Below are positions 39,893 through 45,449 of a DNA stretch of 45,449 nucleotides, in pieces. Under the pieces are notes generated by a model that was not told the DNA's origin, made no database searches, and worked only from the letters and a program-made list of their open reading frames with translations. The position numbers and the translations under genes are program-made. Source of the DNA: Nonomuraea sp. SBT364 (GTDB taxonomy: Bacteria > Actinomycetota > Actinomycetes > Streptosporangiales > Streptosporangiaceae); NCBI RefSeq assembly GCF_001083785.1, contig NZ_LAVL01000063.1, positions 1-45,449 of the forward strand, read 5' to 3'. The first letter of the stretch is position 1; every line of letters starts with the position of its first letter.

Positions 39893-40885
39893 TCATTCCG
39901 CCGCGCATCCCGCGGCCGGCGATGAACGCCAAGGCAGGCTGGTCGCCGTGCGCGCCGGCAGGGCGTAGGTGACGCCGGTCAGGCGTTCGGACAGTTCCCA
40001 CAGGTGAGCAGCCGTGTCGATGTCGCGGAGGGCGCGTTCGCGGGTGCGACGTACGGGCTCACCACGCAGTTGCAGCAGCCCGTCCGGAACGATGTAGCTG
40101 CCGCCGGGCAGATCCGGTGCGGTCGCCCCGTACAGCGACGTCTTCGCCCCTTCCGGCGTCGGCCGGAAGGCTGCGCGCACCAGCAGGCGTGTGAGGGTCC
40201 CGTACAGCCGTCCTCTGCCGCTGTTGGCTCCGCCGGTGAGCACGTTCGTGCGGGTGAGCCCGGGGGCGACGGCCATGCTGCGCAGCCGCAGCCCGGCGGC
40301 GTCGGCCCGGCGCTGCAACTCCATGGCGAAGTAGAGGTTGGCTCGCTTGGACTGCACGTAGGCGAACGCCGTGCGATACCCGCGCTCGGCGTTGAGGTTG
40401 GTCAGGTCGAAGCGGGCGAACCGCTGGCCCTCGCTGCTGACGGTGACCACCCGGGGGTCGGGTGCGGCGAGCAGGTGCGGCAGCAGCAGGCCAGTCAGGG
40501 CGAAGGTGCCCAGGTGGTTGATGCCGAACTGCGATTCGAAGCCGTCAGCGGTCCGGGCGTGGGGCACCATCGCCACCCCGGCGTTGTTCACCAGCAGATC
40601 AAGCCGGCCGTGGTCCCACCCGGCGGCGAACTCGCGGACGGAAGCCAGGCTGCCCAGGTCCACCAGGCGCAGTTCCAGGCGGGCGCCGGGCACCTCGTCT
40701 CGCATGCGGGTCAGCGCGAGCCGGCCCCGCTCGGGGTCGCGGCAGGCCAGGACGACCTGCGCGCCGCGAAGGGCCAGTTCGCGGGCGGTGACGAAACCGA
40801 TGCCACTGTTGGCTCCGGTCACCACCGCGACACGGCCGCTCTGGTCGGGGATGGAGTGGACGGTCCAAGCGGGAGAGCTGCGCAT
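39893..40885 (-). CDS. Short-chain dehydrogenase/reductase
   Basis: A 330-residue classical SDR of the retinol dehydrogenase/protochlorophyllide reductase-like type. The cofactor motif is TGANSGIG (23-30), NNAG appears in LLVNNAGVAMV, the catalytic serine in VVTVSSEGQR, and the tyrosine-lysine pair in YVQSKRANL. R47-R49 of ACRDPERG suggests NADP preference. The substrate is unknown. ATG 40885 has GAGGTGG upstream and is preferred to a longer in-frame start at 41005, which would cross both operators. Divergent from the TetR gene, which is its likely regulator. Confidence 0.85.
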   Translation of the reverse strand: MRSSPAWTVHSIPDQSGRVAVVTGANSGIGFVTARELALRGAQVVLACRDPERGRLALTRMRDEVPGARLELRLVDLGSLASVREFAAGWDHGRLDLLVNNAGVAMVPHARTADGFESQFGINHLGTFALTGLLLPHLLAAPDPRVVTVSSEGQRFARFDLTNLNAERGYRTAFAYVQSKRANLYFAMELQRRADAAGLRLRSMAVAPGLTRTNVLTGGANSGRGRLYGTLTRLLVRAAFRPTPEGAKTSLYGATAPDLPGGSYIVPDGLLQLRGEPVRRTRERALRDIDTAAHLWELSERLTGVTYALPARTATSLPWRSSPAAGCAAE

Positions 40886-40920
40886 GATGTGCCACCTCAA
40901 GGAATTGGGATCAACACATT

Positions 40921-40985
40921 GCAACTTGGAGTTGCGATAAATTGATCCTGCCATCCGCCCTCCCGATATCGCAACTTGGAGTTGC
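40921..40985. promoter_or_regulatory. Two identical 15-bp palindromic operators, 50 bp apart
   Basis: GCAACTTGGAGTTGC (arms GCAACT/AGTTGC) occurs at 40921-40935 and 40971-40985, in the space between the SDR and TetR genes. The second copy ends one base before the TetR ATG (40987). They are very good candidates for the TetR protein's binding sites, one for each divergent promoter. Confidence 0.75.
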
Positions 40986-40986
40986 A

Positions 40987-41619
40987 ATGCGATCTGGCCC
41001 ATCACCCGCCCGGTCAGTCGGCCGCGGCGCCAAAGTGCGCGCCGCCGTCCACGCCGCCACCCTTGCCGAGCTCGTGGACAAGGGCTATGCCGCGTTGACC
41101 GTCGAGAACGTCGCGCGGCGCGCCGGGGTCCACAAGACGACGGTGTACCGCCGATGGAAGGATCGCGAGAGCCTGCTCACCGACGCCCTGGCCGAACACA
41201 TGGCGACGGACATCCCCGTGCCCGACACCGGCGCGATCGAGACCGACCTGCAGGCGCTGGCGCGTTCGATCATCGAGGCGTTCACCAGCCCGACCGGGCA
41301 GGCCATCCTCGCCGCGATGTTCACGGGTGCGGCTCACCTTCCGGAGATCGCCGCCGCCCGGCGTCACGTGTTCGACGACCGGCTAAGCAGAGCCGAGCCG
41401 GTGCTGAGGCGCGCCATCAAGCGCGGCCAGCTTCCCGAGGGCACCGACCCCGCCGAGGTGCTCAAGACCCTGGCCGCGCCGATCTACCTGCGCCTGCTCA
41501 TCACCGCCGAACCGGTCAACGAGACGACCGCCGACCAGGCGGTGCGCGTCGCGCTCGCCGCCGCGCGCGCGGGTGTCCTACAGCAGGGGCACGACGAGGA
41601 GTCGGCCGGCAGAGAGTGA
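40987..41619 (+). CDS. TetR-family transcriptional regulator
   Basis: A 210-residue TetR protein. The DNA-binding domain reads LAELVDKGYAALTVENVARR, then AGVHKTTVYRRWKDRESLLT, a classical TetR recognition helix with the YRRW ending. The C-terminal domain resembles the TetR_C_16/AefR-like group (GQAILAAMFTGAAHLPEIAA). Its ATG (40987) directly follows a palindromic operator with no ribosome site, so the message is probably leaderless and self-repressed. It most likely represses the divergent SDR gene. Nothing supported follows until the PatB remnant at 41884. Confidence 0.88.
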   Translation: MRSGPSPARSVGRGAKVRAAVHAATLAELVDKGYAALTVENVARRAGVHKTTVYRRWKDRESLLTDALAEHMATDIPVPDTGAIETDLQALARSIIEAFTSPTGQAILAAMFTGAAHLPEIAAARRHVFDDRLSRAEPVLRRAIKRGQLPEGTDPAEVLKTLAAPIYLRLLITAEPVNETTADQAVRVALAAARAGVLQQGHDEESAGRE

Positions 41620-41883
41620 GGACGCCGTCGAGAACCGTCCGCCGACACGCGAATCACCCCGACCCCCGCGGCCCGTTTCTGCCGTATTCCGGTGGCACCT
41701 GTACCCGGCCTTGGGCAGGATTGCCGACCCTCGCGGTGCGCCGGCTGCGCGACGGCCGAGCCCGCTACCGGCTGGTGCTGGCGCCCTGACCCCGCTCGAC
41801 CCGACCGGAATGCCGTTGATGGAGCCGATGTGAGCAACCCCCGCCGAAGCCCTGATCGGACCGTCTCCCGCAGTCGGCCCGTC

Positions 41884-42272
41884 CATCTTCGACGAGGTGA
41901 TCGACCGTCGCCGGTCGAACTCGATGAAGTGGGCCCACGCACACGAGCTGCTGTCCCCCGGTGAAGCAGCTCGATCCGCCGCCGATGTGCGTGGCGGACA
42001 TGGATTTCAAGGCGCCACCGGCGGTGCTCGACGCTCTGCACGAGGCGGTCGAGCACGGCGTGTTCGGCTATCCCGGCGGCGCCACCGACCTCGACGCGGT
42101 CACCGGCTGGCAGGTCAGACGCTTCGGCTGGGACGTCCCCGAGAAAGGGTCATGCAGACCTCTGAGGTCATCGTCGTCCCCCGGCGACTCGATCCTCATC
42201 CAGCCGCCGGTGTACGCGCCCTTTCACGGCGACATCCGCCTCAACGGCCGCCACCTCACCTACGCCCGCTGA
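41884..42272 (+). pseudogene. Decayed PatB/MalY-type aminotransferase (cystathionine beta-lyase like)
   Basis: The plus strand reads IFDEVIDRRRSNSMKWAHAH and ELLSP in one frame, then shifts to DPPPMCVADMDFKAPPAVLD, ALHEAVEHGVFGYP, RRFGWDVPE and finally SILIQPPVYAPFHGDIRLNG. These are consecutive blocks of the N-terminal half of MalY/PatB C-S lyases (the VADMDF, HGVFGYP and LIQPPVYPPF motifs). One frameshift separates the first two blocks, and several deletions remove parts between later blocks; the PLP lysine half is absent. It cannot encode an active enzyme. Confidence 0.75.
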
Positions 42273-42648
42273 CACGCGTGGATGACGGCTACCGGTTCGA
42301 CGCCGCCCCACCGGCAACGTCTGGACCGAACCCCGGACTGGATCTTGTCGTCGGTCGCTGTCGGTCGCTGGAAACGTGACAGCCGGGGTGTGGGAAGACC
42401 CTCCGGCAGGATGAGCCGGCGGGGGGTGACGGCCTAGTCGTCGGGCCAGGACCAGTCCTGCGGAATCGGTCCCACGCGCCGCTCCAGCGGCGACTACGCG
42501 ACATGGGGCACGTGGACGACTACTTCGCCACCCGCCCGCTGCAGGTGGCGGCGGCGAGATGGTCAGCTCACCGACCCAGGACAGACGTCTGCCTCCGGAG
42601 CTGACACGTCGTCATGGGCGGATGTGGCGTATTTACCGCGCCCTTTGG
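42273..42648. other. Decayed DNA without a supported gene
   Basis: Continues from the PatB remnant (VDDGYRFDAAPP is still PatB-like). Near 42490-42560 the plus strand reads RRLRDMGHVDDYFATRPLQV, faintly like a pyridoxamine-phosphate-oxidase block, but too little is left to assign it. Confidence 0.35.
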
Positions 42649-42660
42649 CAGTAATTACTG
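42649..42660. promoter_or_regulatory. 12-bp perfect palindrome upstream of the secreted-protein gene
   Basis: CAGTAATTACTG is a perfect palindrome in an AT-rich patch (about 42630-42720) about 255 bp upstream of the secreted-protein start. It could be an operator or part of its promoter. Confidence 0.35.
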
Positions 42661-42914
42661 TGTGTCCAGAGGCGCAGTGCATTTACGCTTGCCAAATAGA
42701 AATTATCCATTCGTCCACTCCAGGGCCGCGACCACCCCCTCAGTGACGGCTGCATCTCAGCCGCTCGCGTTCACAGGGCTCCCTGGACAATCTGCTCAGC
42801 AGCATGTTCCAACAAGCCGGTCTCCGTGTTCGAGAATCAGGCCGGCCTCAGTCGGCATGCCTGAGGGTGACATGCCCTCGGGCAAGTTCCCGCCACACCA
42901 TCCGGAGGTGTATT

Positions 42915-43367
42915 TTGCACGAGCAGCGTCAAGCTTTTCTGGACAACCTGGAAACCGAACTGACAAGCGCCCCTTCCAACCACCCGGAGACAGGCTCCGG
43001 TCGCGTCCGTCGCAGCCACATAAACGGCATGAAGATGAGAAGGGGTCTCGCAGGCGCGCTTCTCGCCGGTGCCTCATTCCTTGCCTTCGCTGCTGCTCCG
43101 GCGCAGGCAGCCGGCGCTCCGCCGGTCATCAAGCCGTCGTCCGTCGCCGAGGCCAACTGTTTCACACCTGACTTCGTCCCGTGGGACCACACCAAAACGT
43201 GCGGCAATCCCATCGCGTTCGTGAACTGGACGTTCGTGGATGAGCAATGGACGACGCCCTACTACGTCTGCTACGTCTTCGATGGCTGGTGGTACGGCTG
43301 CGGCGGCGGGACGGAGCTGCCCCGAGCATCTGCTTGCGGATACGACTGGGGCGGGCCCGAAGACTAG
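42915..43367 (+). CDS. Small secreted Cys/Trp-rich protein with a long N-terminal extension
   Basis: TTG 42915 is preceded by GGAGGTG at ideal spacing and opens a 150-residue frame. Residues 1-38 are hydrophilic (HEQRQAFLDNLETELTSAPS). From M39 (MKMRRGLAGALLAGASFLAF) a clear signal peptide follows, ending AAAPAQA before AGAPP. The mature part of about 85 residues has five cysteines and many aromatics (VNWTFVDEQWTTPYYVCYVF; DGWWYGCGGG). The internal ATG at 43029, which would give a 112-residue protein starting at the signal peptide, lacks a ribosome site. I do not recognise the family. The glycosyltransferase gene starts 24 bases after the stop, so the pair is likely an operon, and the protein may be the enzyme's substrate. 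Confidence 0.6.
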   Translation: MHEQRQAFLDNLETELTSAPSNHPETGSGRVRRSHINGMKMRRGLAGALLAGASFLAFAAAPAQAAGAPPVIKPSSVAEANCFTPDFVPWDHTKTCGNPIAFVNWTFVDEQWTTPYYVCYVFDGWWYGCGGGTELPRASACGYDWGGPED

Positions 43368-43391
43368 TCTCATCTCGGCGGACGATTCGAT

Positions 43392-44645
43392 ATGTGGAGT
43401 GGCGTGGAGTACGAGGACCTCAGTTCGGTCAGGTCGACAGAGTGGATCACCAGGCGCGTAACTCCGTCGGTGCCGGTGAAATTCGCCGGCGAGGAGCAGC
43501 CGTGTCCGGTGAGCATCGTCATTCTCGCCAAAGACGAGGAACGCTGCATCGCGCGTTGCCTCGACAGCGTGGTCGATCTCGGGCTGGACAACATTCTCGT
43601 GCTGGACACCGGGTCCACGGACGACACACCTCGAATCGTTGAACGTTACCGCGACCACGGCGTCCGGTTGATCCGGACGCCGTGGACGAGATCGTTCGCA
43701 CGAACGAGAAACCAAGCGATCGACGCTGTCGGCGAGGGCTGGATCGTCTTCCTCGATGCCGATGAATGGCTGACCGAACGATCGGCACGAAATTTGCGGC
43801 CGTGCCTGATGTACCTGTCCCGCCTGGAAGGCCTGCGCCGAATGGCGTTCGCGCCCGAAATCATCGACGTGGACCGCAACGTGCACACCACCGACCTGCC
43901 GCGCATATTCAGGGCGGACAGCGCCATTCGCTACAGGGGAGAGGTGCACGAGTATCCGGTGATCGCCGAAGGGCCGGGCACGCCCGTCGACGTCATCGGT
44001 ATCGACATCCAGGTGAACCACGACGGCTACACCCGATCGGTGGTGATCAGCAAGGACAAGAGAAGGCGAAACCTCGACCTCCTGGAGACAGCACGAGCCA
44101 ACGACCCGGGCAACCCACGCTGGTGGTATTTCTCCATTCGCGATGGGCACGTCACACTCGATCACGCTGAACTGATAAGCATGTGCGACACTCTGAAAGA
44201 GCTGACGGACAAGCCCGCCAGGCATGGCGACCACCGCGGCGCCCGAGACTACTACCGTCGAGCACTCGCCCCGGCCTGCCAACGTCTGGCCGCGATGCGT
44301 GACTGGACCAATGTCTCCCGATACTGCGAGGACCTCCCACGCGTCGATGCCTATTACTTCCGGGCGATACGTGAGCTCCTCAGCGGCGCGGTGACAGAAT
44401 CCGATCTCCTGGAGGCGGTAAGGCTACGCCGCGACGACGAAATGACAGCGGACAGCGTCGTCGAACCATCCGCGCGACATCTTGACGCCATCATCATTGC
44501 GTTACTCGAGCGAGTTCGTGATCGCGCGGAGGCCGACAGATACCTGGAGTTCTGCTCCTTGTGGACCGACTCGTTCTTCGAGGACTCCCGGCTCCGAGAG
44601 CCATATCGGCAGGGGCGTGTTCAACCGTCGCTCCGGCGCGGCTGA
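43392..44645 (+). CDS. Family 2 glycosyltransferase, SunS-like with helical C-terminal domain
   Basis: A 417-residue GT2 enzyme. The GT-A core reads VSIVILAKDEERCIARCLDS (39-58), then LVLDTGSTDDTPRIV, ARTRNQAI, and the D-x-D in IVFLDADEWL (D122, D124). IRYRGEVHEYPV is the acceptor-loop histidine block seen in SunS-like enzymes. After residue about 220 comes a helical region (RRNLDLLETARANDPGNPRW) resembling the TPR-like tail of SunS. SunS-type enzymes attach sugars to cysteine or serine of peptides; many other relatives act on lipids or cell wall. The preceding gene encodes a small secreted Cys-rich protein. The ribosome site before ATG 43392 is weak. Confidence 0.75.
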   Translation: MWSGVEYEDLSSVRSTEWITRRVTPSVPVKFAGEEQPCPVSIVILAKDEERCIARCLDSVVDLGLDNILVLDTGSTDDTPRIVERYRDHGVRLIRTPWTRSFARTRNQAIDAVGEGWIVFLDADEWLTERSARNLRPCLMYLSRLEGLRRMAFAPEIIDVDRNVHTTDLPRIFRADSAIRYRGEVHEYPVIAEGPGTPVDVIGIDIQVNHDGYTRSVVISKDKRRRNLDLLETARANDPGNPRWWYFSIRDGHVTLDHAELISMCDTLKELTDKPARHGDHRGARDYYRRALAPACQRLAAMRDWTNVSRYCEDLPRVDAYYFRAIRELLSGAVTESDLLEAVRLRRDDEMTADSVVEPSARHLDAIIIALLERVRDRAEADRYLEFCSLWTDSFFEDSRLREPYRQGRVQPSLRRG

Positions 44646-44689
44646 TGACCGGAATCGCCGGCGCGAGTCTTCGACGGAGACAACGCATC

Positions 44690-45034
44690 GGTGTTCCTGC
44701 GTCCCGCCGACGTCCCGCTGGCAGCCGCCACGCTCCGCGGCAGTCAGCAACCCCGGAACGGTCGTGGGCTTCCCGCACGGCAGCACCACCACGGAGGCGA
44801 AGGTCTTCGAGACCACCGAACTGATTGCCCCTGGGACCCGAGAAGATCGACATAGTCATCGACATCGGTCGTCCGCGCGACGGTGACGTCGCCTACGTCC
44901 AGGACGAGATCGCCGCTGTCGTCCAGACGGCCGCAGGGACGCCCCGAACGCCACCCCTGTTCTTGATCGACCGGCGCGGCGGGCACGCAAAGATCACCAG
45001 CGGTGGCGTTCGTCTCTCCCACGGGAGCCCGTAG
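44690..45034 (+). pseudogene. deoC: Decayed deoxyribose-phosphate aldolase gene
   Basis: The plus strand carries VFLRPADVPLAAATLRGS, then (in another frame) NPGTVVGFPHGSTTTEAKVF followed by ETTELIAPG, then (shifted again) EKIDIVIDIGRPRDGDVAYV and QDEIAAVVQTAAG. These are consecutive blocks of DeoC, whose signature VVGFPHGSTTTEAK is unmistakable. At least two frameshifts and a deletion are present, the Schiff-base lysine region is missing or degraded, and no intact frame remains. Confidence 0.75.
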
Positions 45035-45161
45035 CCGCCCGACCTGATCAAACTCGTGTGTCCACCGGCCGTGAACGTTTCGACCCTGGATCCGGTAGTG
45101 ATCGCGGTGACTGGCTCGCCGGCCCATGGCTCCTGCCCTGTACGTGCCGGCCACTACTCAT

Positions 45162-45310
45162 CATCCACGGGCGGTCTCATGGACAGCGGGGAGGCCGAAG
45201 GCGCTGAACAGGCTCCGGTCGTCGAAGACCTCGATGCGCTCGAACCCCGACTTCGTGACGGTGAGCACGTCGATGGTGTGGGCTCGCAGGAGCATCCCGT
45301 CGGTAGGGGG
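45162..45310 (-). pseudogene. C-terminal fragment of an ECF sigma factor with SnoaL-like tail
   Basis: The minus strand reads MLLRAHTIDVLTVTKSGFER and then IEVFDDRSLFSAFGLPAVHE before TGA at 45164-45162. This matches the last strands of the SnoaL-like domain in ECF sigma factors of the sigma-G/ECF41 type, whose end reads LQVLTVRDGRIAEI followed by a D-x-LF-x-x-FGLP tail. Only about 48 codons remain. The upstream part has been replaced by the IS481-family element that begins at about 45315. Confidence 0.55.
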
Positions 45311-45319
45311 CGGCAACGG

Positions 45320-45449
45320 CTAGCTGTATTGACCCGTTGGGTTGTTGACACGGGTGATCGGTGGCTGGCCGCCGAGTGCGGTGTGGCATCGGTGGTGGTT
45401 GTAGGTGTGCAGGAAGTCTGGCAGAGCGGCGGTGCGTTCGTGGTTGCTG
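45320..45449 (-). mobile_element. IS481-family transposase, C-terminal end (continues beyond the window)
   Basis: The last 43 codons of a DDE transposase: ALPDFLHTYNHHRCHTALGG followed by QPPITRVNNPTGQYS and the TAG at 45322-45320. The YNHHRxHTALGGxPPxxR block near the C-terminus is characteristic of IS481 (and related IS3-group) transposases. The element's end should lie just past the stop, near 45315, where it truncates the sigma factor remnant. The rest of the gene, including the catalytic triad, lies outside the window. Confidence 0.85.

Noticed and set aside
1..45449. CRISPR arrays, rRNA and tRNA genes
   Set aside because: No regularly spaced repeat-spacer structure, no rRNA segments and no convincing tRNA cloverleaf were seen on either strand.

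Overview
The window is high-GC DNA (mostly about 70% G+C) of an actinomycete. Strong purine-rich ribosome binding sites, GTG/TTG starts, SARP/AfsR-like, SoxR, CGNR, BTAD and HPP families and several apparently leaderless regulators all point to Actinomycetota, most likely Streptosporangiales (for example Nonomuraea, Streptosporangium or Actinomadura relatives). The family-level guess is inference. The density of plasmid functions, transposon scars and decayed genes suggests a large plasmid, an integrated plasmid, or a chromosome arm.

Layout. 1-2303: start of an orphan secY (minus strand) and a phosphotransferase gene whose 5' end was split by an IS256-family element with an 8-bp target duplication; the element's transposase has lost its C-terminal part. 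2658-5271: plasmid/phage-type SF3 helicase, a small coupled gene, and upstream an array of 9-bp repeats (GCGACT[G/C]AA), a candidate replication origin. 5355-15794: cargo and regulators: a saccharopine-dehydrogenase-like oxidoreductase behind two DosR-like boxes, a CGNR regulator divergent from an alpha/beta hydrolase and HPP protein, an AraC regulator, a 1085-aa AfsR-like regulator, a soluble histidine kinase with an RsbW-like ATPase, a GlxA-type pseudogene and an epimerase. 16378-18750: a partition locus made of ParA, an overlapping proline-rich protein with two ribbon-helix-helix-like segments (in place of a recognisable ParB), and tandem 8-bp repeats upstream. 19504-23497: a gene under a 19-bp palindrome, two copies of a 27-bp repeat each followed by a Tn7-like (TnsA-like, TniQ-like) fragment, and between them SoxR, an FMN reductase and a shortened erythromycin-esterase homologue.

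23498-28523: GrpB, a 750-aa primase-polymerase-like replication protein, a protein made of a duplicated RHH-like unit, and remnants of a Tn3-family transposase and an FMN reductase. 28741-31263: small enzymes and an AraC regulator next to a RibD/DHFR-like reductase. 31731-34455: the most interesting operon: a 22-codon leader peptide with a near-ideal ribosome binding site, an RsgA-like ribosome GTPase, and a fused SAM methyltransferase-GNAT acetyltransferase. The leader RNA can form two mutually exclusive pairings, one of which hides the rsgA ribosome binding site, so translational attenuation is proposed. 34777-41619: esterase/TetR, a two-gene ABC exporter with two operator-like sites, and SDR/TetR with two identical 15-bp palindromes. 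41884-45449: a graveyard (PatB/MalY, DeoC and sigma-factor remnants, an IS481-family transposase end) surrounding a small secreted Cys/Trp-rich protein followed by a SunS-like GT2 glycosyltransferase.

How the parts fit: the SF3 helicase, primase-like protein, iteron-like array and ParA/RHH/repeat locus could together form the maintenance apparatus of one replicon. The metabolic genes are mostly regulator-plus-enzyme pairs with visible operator-like dyads. All functional roles are predictions from sequence; no database search was run.
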